From Alphaproteobacteria bacterium (lineage in GTDB: Bacteria; Pseudomonadota; Alphaproteobacteria; Rhizobiales; Rhizobiaceae), in the NCBI GenBank assembly GCA_016861165.1, contig BOKV01000021.1, positions 1 to 64,000 of the forward strand: a DNA stretch of 64,000 nucleotides, given 5' to 3'. The position numbers and the translations under genes are program-made. Position 1 is the stretch's first letter; each line of letters begins with the position of its first letter. Below the pieces are notes generated by a model. The model saw only the letters and a program-made list of their open reading frames with translations. It searched no databases and was not told the DNA's origin. This document shows positions 1-8,278 of this stretch, piece after piece.

Positions 1-222
1 CACATTCGCGGCGTCATCCCGGCCAAGCGAGCACCGATCTCGCGCTTGCGCGAGATCGGCATTGATAGATGCCCAGGTCGGCAACAGCCGACCTGGGTGC
101 GAGCGCGAGCCGGGATCCATATCCCCGCTGATCGAGATGCGGAAACACGGAGGTTATGGATCCCGGCTCTCGCTTCGCTCGGCCAGGATGACGCCCAGAG
201 TCAGCCTTCTGACACAGTAGGA
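1..222. repeat. Composite palindromic intergenic repeat downstream of livM
   Basis: No gene is seen here. The stretch holds three stem-loops: 33-58 (11-bp perfect stem, CCGATCTCGCG with its complement, TTGC-type loop), 72-97 (11-bp stem CCCAGGTCGGC, AACA loop), and a longer inverted pair around 100-122 and 153-175 built on GAGCCGGGATCCATA. Positions 7-58 recur inverted at 18630-18682. The motif TTCTGACACAG occurs here near 208 and again near 18686. This looks like a dispersed non-coding repeat; it may also end the livM transcript. Confidence 0.75.
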
Positions 223-1203
223 CTAAAGCGGCCGCTTGATCCGGCGTGCGATCACGCCGACGATCCCTTCGCGGAACAGCAGCACGCACGCGACGAAGAT
301 CACGCCCTGCACGACCAGGACCCAGGCGCCGAGCGTCGCCAGATAGTTCTGCATGGTGATGATGACCAGCGCGCCGACGATCGGGCCGAACACCGTGCCG
401 AGACCGCCGACCAGGGTCATCAACACGACCTCGCCCGACATGGCCCAGTGGACGTCGGTGAGCGAGGCGAGCTGGAACACGATCGCCTTGGTGGCCCCCG
501 CGAGGCCCGAGAGCGCGGCCGACAGGACGAAGACCATGAGCTTGTATTGGTTCGCGCGATAGCCGAGAGAGATCGCGCGCGGTTCGTTGTCGCGGATCGC
601 CTTGAGCACTTGCCCAAACGGGGAGTGGACGATGCGGTAGATCAGCAGCACGCCGCCGAGGAAGATCGCGGCGACCAGCCAGTAAAGCGCCATGTCGTCC
701 GCGAGACTGATCAGGCCGAACAGCTTGCCGCGCGGTACCGCCTGGATGCCGTCCTCGCCGCCCGTGAATTTCGCCTGCAGCGAGAAGAAGTAGACCATCT
801 GCGCGAGCGCAAGCGTGATCATCGCGAAATAGATGCCGAGCCGGCGGATCGCGAGCGCGCCGAACACCAGGCCGAGCAGCCCCGCAGACCCGGCGCCGAA
901 CAGGATTGCGAGCTCCGGCGTGAAGCCCCAGACCTTCGCGGCATAGGCGCAGATGTAGCTCGCCGAACCGAAATAGGCGGCGTGCCCGAACGACAGGAGG
1001 CCGCCATAGCCGAGCAACAGGTTGAAGGCGCAGGCGAACAGCGCGAAGCACAGCACCTTCATCACGAAGACAGGGTAGAGCACGAACGGCGCCGCCACCA
1101 GAATGGCGACGAGGCCGATGAAGATGGCACGGTGCAAGGCCGCGGCCTGCGCCGGTTCCGAATAGGCGGGCGTCCCGATCGCCGCATCGCTGAGGGTCGC
1201 CAT
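223..1203 (-). CDS. livM: Branched-chain amino acid ABC transporter permease (LivM family)
   Basis: This is a 326-residue inner-membrane permease, the second channel subunit of a LivFGHMK-type importer. It is strongly hydrophobic throughout, with about eight to ten likely membrane helices. It has the LivM-typical segment GGLLSFGHAAYFG near residue 67 and a cytoplasmic coupling loop around HSPFGQVLKAIRDNE near residue 195. The ATG at 1201-1203 overlaps the livH TGA by one base (TGATG), which points to translational coupling. An open frame extends upstream across livH but is antisense-style noise in the wrong frame. It is the last gene of the minus-strand operon livG-F-K-H-M. The true substrate could be an amino acid, an amide or an aromatic acid; the family alone does not decide. 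Confidence 0.93.
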   Translation of the reverse strand: MATLSDAAIGTPAYSEPAQAAALHRAIFIGLVAILVAAPFVLYPVFVMKVLCFALFACAFNLLLGYGGLLSFGHAAYFGSASYICAYAAKVWGFTPELAILFGAGSAGLLGLVFGALAIRRLGIYFAMITLALAQMVYFFSLQAKFTGGEDGIQAVPRGKLFGLISLADDMALYWLVAAIFLGGVLLIYRIVHSPFGQVLKAIRDNEPRAISLGYRANQYKLMVFVLSAALSGLAGATKAIVFQLASLTDVHWAMSGEVVLMTLVGGLGTVFGPIVGALVIITMQNYLATLGAWVLVVQGVIFVACVLLFREGIVGVIARRIKRPL

Positions 1204-2090
1204 CACGCAGTCCTTCCGAACAGGCCGGCCGGCTTCACCAGCAGCACGATCACCATGATCACGAAGATCACGGTCGCTGCCGCCTCGGGATAGAACACCT
1301 TGGTGAGGCCCTCGATCAGCCCGAGCGCGAAGCCGGTGACGATGGAGCCGAGGATCGAGCCCATGCCGCCGATCACGACCACCGCGAACACCACGATGAT
1401 GATGTCGGCGCCCATGATCGGATTGACCGAGTAGATCGGCGCCGCGAGCACCCCCGCGAGCGCGGCGAGCCCGACCCCGAAGCCGTAGGTCAGCATCACG
1501 AGGCGCGGCACGTTGATGCCGAACGCCTGCACCAGGGTGGGGTTCTCGGTCGCGGCGCGCAGGTAGGCGCCGAGGCGGGTCTTCTCGATCACGAACCAGG
1601 TCGCGATGCAGACCGCCAGCGACGCCACCACCACCCAGGCCCGGTAGTTCGGCAGGAACATGAAGCCGAGATTGCGCCCGCCCGAGAGCGCTTCCGGGAT
1701 GTCGTAGGGCAGCCCCGACACGCCGTACTGGTTCTGCAGCAGGCCCTGGAAGATGAGCGCCAGGCCGAAGGTCAGCAGCAGGCCGTAGAGATGGTCGAGG
1801 TCGTAGAGGCGCGAGATCAGCAGCCGCTCCATGGCGACGCCGATCGCGCCGACCGCGACCGGGGCGAGCAGGAGCGCCCACCAGTAGCCGATGCCCGCAT
1901 AGTTCAGGAGCATCCAGGCCGCGAAGGCGCCCATCATGTACTGGGCGCCGTGGGTGAAGTTGATGATGTTGAGCAGGCCGAAGATGACGGCGAGCCCGAG
2001 GCTCAGCATCGCATAGAAGGAGCCGTTGATCAGTCCGAGCAGGAGTTGCCCGAACAGCGCCTGCGGCGGAATACCAAGGAGCTCGAACAT
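1203..2090 (-). CDS. livH: Branched-chain amino acid ABC transporter permease (LivH family)
   Basis: This is a 295-residue membrane permease, partner of LivM in the transporter channel. It begins MFELLGIPPQALFGQLLLGL and carries the LivH hallmark NFTHGAQYMMGAF near residue 45. A Gly-rich helix follows around residue 235 (FAVVVIGGMGSILGS), as usual for the family. The length is typical (about 290). It follows the binding-protein gene after 71 bases that contain a very strong hairpin (2123-2150), so livH and livM may be expressed below livK. Its stop overlaps the livM start. Confidence 0.93.
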   Translation of the reverse strand: MFELLGIPPQALFGQLLLGLINGSFYAMLSLGLAVIFGLLNIINFTHGAQYMMGAFAAWMLLNYAGIGYWWALLLAPVAVGAIGVAMERLLISRLYDLDHLYGLLLTFGLALIFQGLLQNQYGVSGLPYDIPEALSGGRNLGFMFLPNYRAWVVVASLAVCIATWFVIEKTRLGAYLRAATENPTLVQAFGINVPRLVMLTYGFGVGLAALAGVLAAPIYSVNPIMGADIIIVVFAVVVIGGMGSILGSIVTGFALGLIEGLTKVFYPEAAATVIFVIMVIVLLVKPAGLFGRTA

Positions 2091-2122
2091 GGGGAGCCGA
2101 CGATCGAGGCGAGAAAGGGGAG

Positions 2123-2150
2123 GGCAGGCGCCGGCGAGCCGGCGCCTGCC
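2123..2150 (-). other. Strong intercistronic hairpin between livK and livH
   Basis: A perfect inverted repeat (GGCAGGCGCCGGC, then GA, then its complement) sits between the binding-protein stop and the livH start. There is no T-run after it, so it is not a classic intrinsic terminator. In liv-type operons such stem-loops are thought to stabilise the upstream mRNA for the abundant binding protein or to lower readthrough. That role is inferred here from position only. Confidence 0.6.
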
Positions 2151-2161
2151 GCGGTGGAGGA

Positions 2162-3364
2162 TCAGCCCTTGACCAGCGGGCAGCCCCCGTCCTTCAGCGG
2201 ACGGAACGCCTCGGCGGCCGGGATCGTGGCGAGGAGCTTGTAGTAGTCCCAGGCGCCCTTCGACTCCTGAGGCTTCTTCACCTCGAACAGGTACATGTCG
2301 TGGATCTTGCGGCCGTCGGCGCGCAGCTGGCCCTTCCCGAACAGCGGGTCGTCGGTCGGCATCTCCTTCATCTTGGCCATGACCTTGGCGGCATCCTTGC
2401 TCTTCAGGGCGTCGACCGCCTTGAGATAGTGCAGCACTGACGAGTAGACGCCGGCCTGCACCATCGTGGGCATCTTGCCGCCGTGCTTCTCGGCGAAGCG
2501 CTTCGACCAGGCACGGGTCCCGTCATTGAGGTCCCAGTAGAACGCCTCGGTCAGCACCAGGCCCTGGGCGGTCTTGAGGCTGAGCGCATGCACGTCGGCG
2601 ATGAACATCAGCAGCCCGGCGAGGTTCTGGCCGCCCTGGGTGATGCCGAACTCGGCCGCCTGCTTGATCGAGTTGATCGTGTCGCCGCCCGCATTGGCGA
2701 GCCCGATCACCTTGGCCTTGGAGGCCTGGGCCTGCAGCAGGAACGACGAGAAGTCGCGGCCCGGGAACGGGTGACGCACGGTGCCGACGACCTTGCCGCC
2801 CGCGGCCTTCACGACGTTGCCGGTGTCGCGCTCGAGCGCATGGCCGAACGCGTAGTCGGCGGTGAGGAAGAACCAGGTGTCGCCACCCTTCCTCACCATG
2901 GCGCTGCCGGTGCCGTGTGCGAGCGACCAGGTGTCGTAGGTCCAATGCGCGGTGTTTGGCGAGCACTGCGCGCCGGTGAGGTCCGAGGCGGCCGCGCCCG
3001 AGACGAGGAAGATCTTGTTCTTGTCCTTGGTGATCTGGTTGACCGCGAGTGCGACCGAGGAGGTCGGCACGTCCGCGACCACGTCCACGCCGTCATTGTC
3101 GTACCACTGGCGCACGATGTTGGAGCCGATGTCCGGCTTGTTCTGGTGGTCGGCCGAGATGATCTCGACCTTGATGCCCTTCTCGGCGGCCTTGAAATCC
3201 TCGACCGCCATCCGCGCGGCGACGACCGAACCTTCGCCGGCGACGTCCGCATAGATGCCCGACCGGTCGTTCATCACGCCGATCTTGATCGCGACCTCCG
3301 CATGGGCGGCGCCGGCGAGCATGCCGGCGAACGCGGTGGCGAGCAGCAGCTTTTTCACAGTCAT
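2162..3364 (-). CDS. livK: ABC transporter periplasmic substrate-binding protein (LivK-like)
   Basis: This 400-residue protein has a clear Sec signal peptide (KKLLLATAFAGMLAGAAHA, cleavage probably after AHA near residue 22). The mature part is a type I periplasmic binding fold starting AIKIGVMNDRSGIYADVAG. Later segments such as DYAFGHALERDTGNVVKAAGGK and HPFPGRDFSSFLLQAQ match the Leu/Ile/Val-binding-like family (Peripla_BP_6). It binds the solute in the periplasm and delivers it to LivHM. It lies between livF (25 bases upstream) and livH. Members of this subgroup often serve aromatic acids or amides rather than leucine, so the ligand is open. Confidence 0.9.
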   Translation of the reverse strand: MTVKKLLLATAFAGMLAGAAHAEVAIKIGVMNDRSGIYADVAGEGSVVAARMAVEDFKAAEKGIKVEIISADHQNKPDIGSNIVRQWYDNDGVDVVADVPTSSVALAVNQITKDKNKIFLVSGAAASDLTGAQCSPNTAHWTYDTWSLAHGTGSAMVRKGGDTWFFLTADYAFGHALERDTGNVVKAAGGKVVGTVRHPFPGRDFSSFLLQAQASKAKVIGLANAGGDTINSIKQAAEFGITQGGQNLAGLLMFIADVHALSLKTAQGLVLTEAFYWDLNDGTRAWSKRFAEKHGGKMPTMVQAGVYSSVLHYLKAVDALKSKDAAKVMAKMKEMPTDDPLFGKGQLRADGRKIHDMYLFEVKKPQESKGAWDYYKLLATIPAAEAFRPLKDGGCPLVKG

Positions 3365-3389
3365 TCAACTCCTCCTGGCCTTGTTGTCG

Positions 3390-4130
3390 CTACACACCGA
3401 GATAGGTGTGCAGCCTGTCGAGGTTCTTCTCGATCTCTGCGTTCGGGATCATGTCGATGACCCGGCCTTGCTCCACGATGTAGTGTCGGTCGGCGACCGT
3501 GGCAGCGAAGCGGAAATTCTGCTCCACGAGCACGATCGTGAAGCCCTCGCGTTTCAGGCGCGCGATGGTGCGTCCGATCTGCTCGACGATCACCGGAGCG
3601 AGGCCCTCGGTCGGCTCGTCGAGCAGCAGCAGCCGCGCGCCGGTCCGCAGAATGCGCGCGATCGCGAGCATCTGCTGCTCGCCGCCGGACAGTTTCGTGC
3701 CCTGGCTGGCGAGGCGTTCCTTGAGGTTCGGGAACAGCTCGAAGATCTGGTCCTGGGTGAGGCCGCCGGGCCTCACCTGCGGCGGCAGCATGAGGTTCTC
3801 GGCGACCGAGAGGCTCGCGAAGATGCCGCGCTCCTCCGGGCAGTAGCCGACGCCGAGCCGCGCGATCGTGCGCGACGGCAGCGCGATGGTCTCGACGCCG
3901 TCGTAGACCACCGAGCCCGTGCGCTTCTTCAGGATGCCGATGATGGATTTCAGGGTGGTCGTCTTGCCGGCGCCGTTGCGGCCGAGCAGGGTCACGACCT
4001 CGCCCGGCCGGACGTCGAATGAGACGCCGTGCAGCACGTGCGATTCGCCGTACCAGGTTTCCAGCTCCCGCACGGCGAGCAGCGGCGCCGCGTCCGCGCC
4101 GGGTGCGAGGGCGCGCGCCGTCTCACCCAT
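3390..4130 (-). CDS. livF: Branched-chain amino acid ABC transporter ATP-binding protein (LivF)
   Basis: This is a 246-residue cytoplasmic ATPase subunit. It has Walker A GRNGAGKTT near residue 51, the ABC signature LSGGEQQMLAIARI near residue 147, Walker B LLLLDEPTEGLAP near residue 167 and the H-loop region LVEQN. The short C-terminus is typical of LivF. The ATG at 4130 overlaps the end of livG by eight bases, supporting co-translation. The roughly 20 residues before the conserved LLAVRELETWYG leave room for a slightly later start. Confidence 0.93.
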   Translation of the reverse strand: MGETARALAPGADAAPLLAVRELETWYGESHVLHGVSFDVRPGEVVTLLGRNGAGKTTTLKSIIGILKKRTGSVVYDGVETIALPSRTIARLGVGYCPEERGIFASLSVAENLMLPPQVRPGGLTQDQIFELFPNLKERLASQGTKLSGGEQQMLAIARILRTGARLLLLDEPTEGLAPVIVEQIGRTIARLKREGFTIVLVEQNFRFAATVADRHYIVEQGRVIDMIPNAEIEKNLDRLHTYLGV

Positions 4131-4878
4131 GGCCGACCCCGATATAGGCCTCGATCACGCGCGCGTCCTTGGAGACCTCGGCATAGTCGCCTTCCGCCAG
4201 CACCCGGCCGCGCGCCAGCACCGTGATGCGGTCCGAGAGCGAGGCGACCACCGAGAGGTTGTGCTCGACCATCAGGACCGTCCGGTTGGCGGCGAGCCGT
4301 CGGATCAGCCCCGCGATCCGGTCCACGTCCTCGCGCGCCATGCCCGCCATCGGCTCGTCGAGCAGCATCAATTCGGGATCGAGCGCGAGCGTGGTCGCGA
4401 TCTCGAGCGCCCGCTTGCGTCCGTAGGGGAGCTCGACGGCCGGCACGGCCGCGAAGCCGGCGAGGCCCACGGCCTCCAGCAGGGCCAGCGCTTCGCTGTC
4501 GAGCTGGCGCAGCACGCGTTCGGTGCGCCAGAAATCGAAGGAGCCGCCACGCTTGCGCTGCAGTGCGATGCGCACGTTCTCGATCACGGTGAGATGGGGA
4601 AACACCGCCGAGATCTGGAACGAGCGGACCATGCCGCGGCGCGCGATATCGGCCGGCGCGAGGCCCGTGATGTCCTCGTGCTTGTAGGTGATACGGCCCC
4701 TGGTGGGCGCGAGGAACTTGGTCAGGAGGTTGAAGCAGGTGGTCTTGCCGGCCCCGTTGGGGCCGATCAGGGCGTGGATCGTGCCTCGACGGACCTCGAG
4801 ATTGACATCATTGACAGCCGTGAAACCCTTGAAATCCTTGGTCAGGCCTTCGGTCGCAAGGATCACGTCGCCAGCCAT
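4123..4878 (-). CDS. livG: Branched-chain amino acid ABC transporter ATP-binding protein (LivG)
   Basis: This 251-residue ATPase subunit is the first gene of the operon. Walker A is GPNGAGKTT near residue 38 and Walker B is LMLLDEPMAGMA near residue 166. The family insert RSFQISAVFPHLTVIENVR lies in the Q-loop region, as in LivG. The signature motif is degenerate (LPYGRKRALEIA instead of LSGGQ), a variant seen in some LivG proteins. It pairs with LivF to power the LivHM channel. The upstream 154 bases (4879-5032) lie between this start and the end of the sigma-factor gene and show no further gene. Confidence 0.92.
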   Translation of the reverse strand: MAGDVILATEGLTKDFKGFTAVNDVNLEVRRGTIHALIGPNGAGKTTCFNLLTKFLAPTRGRITYKHEDITGLAPADIARRGMVRSFQISAVFPHLTVIENVRIALQRKRGGSFDFWRTERVLRQLDSEALALLEAVGLAGFAAVPAVELPYGRKRALEIATTLALDPELMLLDEPMAGMAREDVDRIAGLIRRLAANRTVLMVEHNLSVVASLSDRITVLARGRVLAEGDYAEVSKDARVIEAYIGVGHG

Positions 4879-5032
4879 GCACGCCTGCTCCCTTGCCGGG
4901 ATCTTCTTGTTGCGGCGTCCCGGCGTTCGTGTTCTGCCCCGCCGCGAGCCGCAGAGTCAATCAGCGGCCCGCTGCAGGCCTGGAGTTCCATGGTAATGGG
5001 CGGGGCGACCTCGGGGAAGGCGCGACGCGTCG

Positions 5033-6298
5033 TCACATGGAGGCCTGGCGCGCCTCGCCGGCGCGGCTGAGGCGGTCGAGGTGCTCGCGGATATGGGCGG
5101 CCTCGGCCGGCGTGTTGGCGAGCGCGATCGCGCGGTCGAAGGCGATGCGCGCCTCCTCGCGGCGGCCGAGCTCCTCCAGCAGCGCGCCCTTGACGCCGTG
5201 GAAATAGAAGTATCCCGCGAGCTGGTCCTCGAGCGGCTCGATCATGGCGAGCGCCGCCTCGGCGCCGCGCAGCCGGGAGACCGCCACCGCGTGGTTGAGG
5301 GTGACCACCGGCGAGGGCTGCACCCGCGCGAGCACGCCGTAGAGCGCGTCGATCTCGGCCCAGTCGGTGTCGGCGAAACGCGCCGCATGGCTGTGCACCG
5401 CCGCGATCGCGGCCTGGAGCTGGTAGGGGCCGGGCCGGCGATGGCGCAGGGCCTTCTCGACCAGCGCGAAGCCTTCCGCGATCAGGTCGCGGTCCCACAG
5501 GCCGCGGTCCTGGTCCTCCAGCAGCACGATCGCGCCGGCGGAATCGAGCCGCCCGGCCGCGCGCGCATGCTGCAGCAGGAGCAGCGCCGTCAGGCCCATG
5601 ATCTCGGCCTCGCTCGGGAACAGCCGCAGCAGCAGCCGCGCGAGGCGGATCGCCTCCTCGCACAGCGGCGCGCGCACGTGGACCTCGCCGCCGCTCGCCG
5701 CATAGCCTTCGTTGAACAGGAGGTAGATCATGGCCGCGACGGCGCCGACCCGCTCGGCGCGCTCGACCGGCCCGGGCGCCTCGAACGGGACGTCCGCCTG
5801 CGCGACGCGCCGCTTGGCGCGCGTGATGCGCTGCTCCATGGCGGTCTCGCTCACCAGGAAGGCGCGCGCGATCTCCTTCACGGTCAGGCCCGAGACGATG
5901 CGCAGCGCGAGCGCGATCTGCTGGGTCGCGGGCAGCTCGGGATGGCAGCAGATGAACAGGAGCCGCAGGATGTCGTCGCGGTAGTGCGCATCGTCGATGC
6001 GCTCGGCGAGCGGCGTCTCGACGTCGTCGAGGTCGGAGATCGCGTCGTCCTCGGGCAGCGTCTCGAGCCGCTTGCCGCGGCGCACCTCGTCGAGCGAGGC
6101 GTTGCGGCCGACCAGGATCAGCCAGGCAGCCGGATCGCGCGGCGGGCCGTTCACGGGCCAGCTCCTGAGCGCGCGCAGGCAGGCCTCCTGGAACGCCTCC
6201 TCGGCGGTGTCGAGATTGCGGAAGTAGCGCAGCAGCGCGCCGACCGCCTGGGGACGCGCGGAGGTCAGCGCCGCATCGATCCAGGCGAGGTCGCTCAT
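5033..6298 (-). CDS. ECF sigma factor with C-terminal TPR-like domain (ECF42 type)
   Basis: This 421-residue sigma-70 family protein is about twice the length of a simple ECF sigma factor. Sigma region 2 spans about residues 15-85 (ALLRYFRNLDTAEEAFQEAC). Region 4 follows near residues 130-180 (QIALALRIVSGLTVKEIARA, then FLVSETAMEQRITRAKRR). The remaining 230 residues form a helical TPR-like domain containing PSPVVTLNHAVAVSRL. This architecture, plus the adjacent DGPF/YciI gene, fits the ECF42 group. Its start codon overlaps the stop of that gene (ATGA). ECF42 members lack a classical anti-sigma factor and are thought to act through the C-terminal domain. The signal is unknown. Confidence 0.88.
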   Translation of the reverse strand: MSDLAWIDAALTSARPQAVGALLRYFRNLDTAEEAFQEACLRALRSWPVNGPPRDPAAWLILVGRNASLDEVRRGKRLETLPEDDAISDLDDVETPLAERIDDAHYRDDILRLLFICCHPELPATQQIALALRIVSGLTVKEIARAFLVSETAMEQRITRAKRRVAQADVPFEAPGPVERAERVGAVAAMIYLLFNEGYAASGGEVHVRAPLCEEAIRLARLLLRLFPSEAEIMGLTALLLLQHARAAGRLDSAGAIVLLEDQDRGLWDRDLIAEGFALVEKALRHRRPGPYQLQAAIAAVHSHAARFADTDWAEIDALYGVLARVQPSPVVTLNHAVAVSRLRGAEAALAMIEPLEDQLAGYFYFHGVKGALLEELGRREEARIAFDRAIALANTPAEAAHIREHLDRLSRAGEARQASM

Positions 6299-6654
6299 GG
6301 TGCGGCGCTCCCCGGCTTGAAGGTGCGGACCGGCCGGATCTCGAACGCCCCGCTGTCCAGCATCTCCCGCGCGACCGCGATCACCTCGTCGAGGGAATCG
6401 CAGTCGACCAGGTAGAAGCCGAGCAATTGCTCCTTGGTCTCCGCGAAGGGGCCGTCGATGACGAAGGGTTCGCGCCCGGTCCGCACCGTGGTGGCGGCCG
6501 TCGTGGGCATCAGCCGCGCCACCGGCCCGAGCCTGCCCTTCGCGGCGAGCCGATCCGTCACGACCGCGCGCCTGGCCAGCACCGCGTCGTCCTGCTCCTT
6601 GGTCCAGGAATTCACCTCGGCCTCGGAATGATAGCAGAGGATGGCGTAGAGCAT
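6295..6654 (-). CDS. YciI-like DGPF-domain protein, partner of the ECF42 sigma factor
   Basis: This 119-residue cytoplasmic protein starts MLYAILCYHSEAEVNSWTKE and contains the motif VIDGPFAETKEQLLGFYLV, the DGPF signature of the YCII-related family. It resembles small ferredoxin-like-fold proteins with a conserved His/Asp pair. It lies first in a two-gene operon, with a four-base overlap to the sigma-factor start. The ATG at 6652-6654 is chosen because the conserved domain begins there and a purine-rich stretch (AGAAGGGAGA on the minus strand) precedes it. A longer open frame to 6765 is less likely. ECF42 sigma factors often control a DGPF gene of this kind; function beyond that is unknown. 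Confidence 0.85.
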   Translation of the reverse strand: MLYAILCYHSEAEVNSWTKEQDDAVLARRAVVTDRLAAKGRLGPVARLMPTTAATTVRTGREPFVIDGPFAETKEQLLGFYLVDCDSLDEVIAVAREMLDSGAFEIRPVRTFKPGSAAP

Positions 6655-6684
6655 CGGCGTCTCCCTTCTCTTCCGACCGAGGAC

Positions 6685-6704
6685 GGACGGGCCGCGGCCC
6701 GTCC
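6685..6704. promoter_or_regulatory. Perfect 20-bp palindrome upstream of the yciI/sigma operon
   Basis: GGACGGGCCGCGGCCCGTCC is its own reverse complement. It lies 31 bases upstream of the DGPF gene start, between this operon and the LysR gene. It could be an operator or part of the leader RNA; no regulator is assigned. Confidence 0.35.
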
Positions 6705-6789
6705 GACAGTGCCGACCCGGATTATTGCATGCGACGCTTCGGTCAAGCCGCGGTGCGGTCCGCACGGGCGCCGGGAACGGTCCCTTGTC

Positions 6790-7725
6790 CTAGGCGGCGC
6801 CCCGATCGCCCAGCGCGTCCCATCTGGCGCGGGTCTCGGCCATCTCGGCGAACAGCCAGTCGCGGAAGGCGCGCATCTTGGGCCGGGTCTCGTGGCCCTT
6901 GGGGCAGACGAAGTGATAGGCGAGGTCGATCGGGAGTTCCGGACCGAAAGGCTGGACCAGCCGCCCGGTGTGCACGTCGTCCGAGGCGATCAGCTTGTGG
7001 GTGAGCGCGACGCCGGCGCCTGCGACCGCTGCATCCAGGGCATGGTCGGCGGCATTCACCCGCAAGCCGCGCGTCGCATCGATGCCGTCGGCGCGGGCGA
7101 GCCGCAGCCATTCCTCCCACAGCGGCGCCTTCGGCGCCGACAGCGGCACGTCGTAGTGGATCAGCGGAAAGCGGGCGAGGTCCTCGATGCGCCTCAGGCC
7201 CGCCTCCACCAGCCGCGGGCTGCACAGCGGCACCACCGAATCCCGGAACAGGAGCTCCACGTGAAACCCCGGATGGATGCCCTTGCTGAGCCGGATCGCC
7301 ACGTCGACCCCGTCGTTGAGGAAGTTGGCGTAGCTCATGCTGGAGGCGACGCGGGCGTCGATCTCGGGATGGGCGCTGAGGAAGCGCCACAGGCGCGGCA
7401 CCAGCCATTTGGCGGTGAGCCCGGGGGTGGCGCTGATCACGAGGAAGCGGTCGTCCCGGGCGCGGTCGAGCCGGGCGATCGCGTCGCGCAGGCTCTCGAA
7501 GCCCGCATGCAGGCCCGGATAGATCAGCCGCCCGGCCTCGGTCAGGTCGATCGCGCGCGTGCGCCGGTGGAACAGCGTGACGCCCAGCTGCCGCTCGAGG
7601 GCACGGATCTGGTGGCTGAGCGCCGCCGGCGTGACGTGCAGCTCCTCGGCCGCCTTGGCGAAGCTCAGGTGGCGCGCGATGGCCTCGAAGGCGCGCAGGG
7701 CATTGAGCGGGGGCAGGGGGATCAT
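6790..7725 (-). CDS. LysR-family transcriptional regulator (GcvA-like)
   Basis: This 311-residue DNA-binding regulator has an N-terminal winged helix-turn-helix (LPPLNALRAFEAIARHLSFA, then KAAEELHVTPAALSHQIRAL, residues 4-45) typical of the GcvA/AmpR branch. A LysR substrate-binding domain follows from about residue 90 to 300. It is divergent from the DUF1127 gene at 7830, with 104 bases between. The near-repeat AATTGCTCA (about 7734) and GATTGCTCA (about 7822) in that gap could be operator half-sites. The effector and targets cannot be told from sequence. Confidence 0.9.
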   Translation of the reverse strand: MIPLPPLNALRAFEAIARHLSFAKAAEELHVTPAALSHQIRALERQLGVTLFHRRTRAIDLTEAGRLIYPGLHAGFESLRDAIARLDRARDDRFLVISATPGLTAKWLVPRLWRFLSAHPEIDARVASSMSYANFLNDGVDVAIRLSKGIHPGFHVELLFRDSVVPLCSPRLVEAGLRRIEDLARFPLIHYDVPLSAPKAPLWEEWLRLARADGIDATRGLRVNAADHALDAAVAGAGVALTHKLIASDDVHTGRLVQPFGPELPIDLAYHFVCPKGHETRPKMRAFRDWLFAEMAETRARWDALGDRGAA

Positions 7726-7829
7726 GGATGAGAATTGCTCAGCTATAGGAGGAAGGAATATCGTTTGTCGAATGCGAATGCCAGCGGGATTCTCCAGGCC
7801 ACGCGTGATCCTCGTGTTGAGGATTGCTC

Positions 7830-8129
7830 ATGAATTGGAGAACCCCCATGGCCCCCACCCAGGTTCCGGCTTCGGACCCGTGGCTGTTCGCGCTGGCGCC
7901 CCTTGCGGGCTGGCCCGACGCGGCGGCTCCTCGCGTCTCCCGTCTCGCGCGCCTGTGGACGCGCTTCCGCTCCTGGCACGCGCGCCGCGCCACCGAGCGC
8001 GTGCTCGCCTCCCTGGACCGCGACACCCTGAAGGATCTCGGCATCGCGCCGAGCGAGATCGCGTCCCTGGTCCACGGCGAGCACGACCGGACCCGGCGCT
8101 ACGACGAGAGCTGGTGGCGCCGGCGTTAG
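7830..8129 (+). CDS. DUF1127 (YjiS-like) small basic protein
   Basis: This is a protein of about 99 residues whose C-terminal half is the DUF1127 domain: RLWTRFRSWHARRATERVLASLDRDTLKDLGI split around residues 45-75, followed by an Arg-rich tail (RRYDESWWRRR). DUF1127 proteins in alphaproteobacteria include small Arg-rich proteins that bind RNA or influence phosphate and stress responses; this one has an unusual N-terminal extension rich in Pro, Ala and Trp. The ATG at 7830 has GAGGA seven bases upstream. An ATG at 7848 has GGAG eight bases upstream and is an equally good start. Confidence 0.8.
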   Translation: MNWRTPMAPTQVPASDPWLFALAPLAGWPDAAAPRVSRLARLWTRFRSWHARRATERVLASLDRDTLKDLGIAPSEIASLVHGEHDRTRRYDESWWRRR

Positions 8130-8175
8130 CGGATTTTCCCCCGAAGCGGGCACCGGTTCGGCGCAGAAGATGCGA
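8128..8175. repeat. Dispersed palindromic repeat, copy 1
   Basis: The core CCCGAAGCGGGCACCGGTTC is flanked by TTTTC on the left and GAAGATGCG on the right. It resembles the repeats at 33920-33974, 45375-45423 and 45552-45601, all with a central GTGG/GCGGGCACCGG-type loop between short GAA/TTC arms. This copy abuts the stop of the DUF1127 gene and precedes sugE. Confidence 0.55.
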
Positions 8176-8278
8176 CCGGATCCTGGATGCCCCTTCCAAG
8201 CCGGGCTCCGAGGCGGCACACAATCCGCGCAGCCGTGCCCCATGACGGGCGCGCGGGTCCACCGCAACGGAGATCGGC

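Noticed and set aside
8129-8278. Possible guanidine-responsive riboswitch ahead of the SugE/Gdx gene, suggested by two ACGG motifs near 8245 and 8267
   Set aside because: The ACGG motifs are not in hairpin loops with the paired stems expected for guanidine-II, the first lacks complementary arms, and no guanidine-I or III core is visible.
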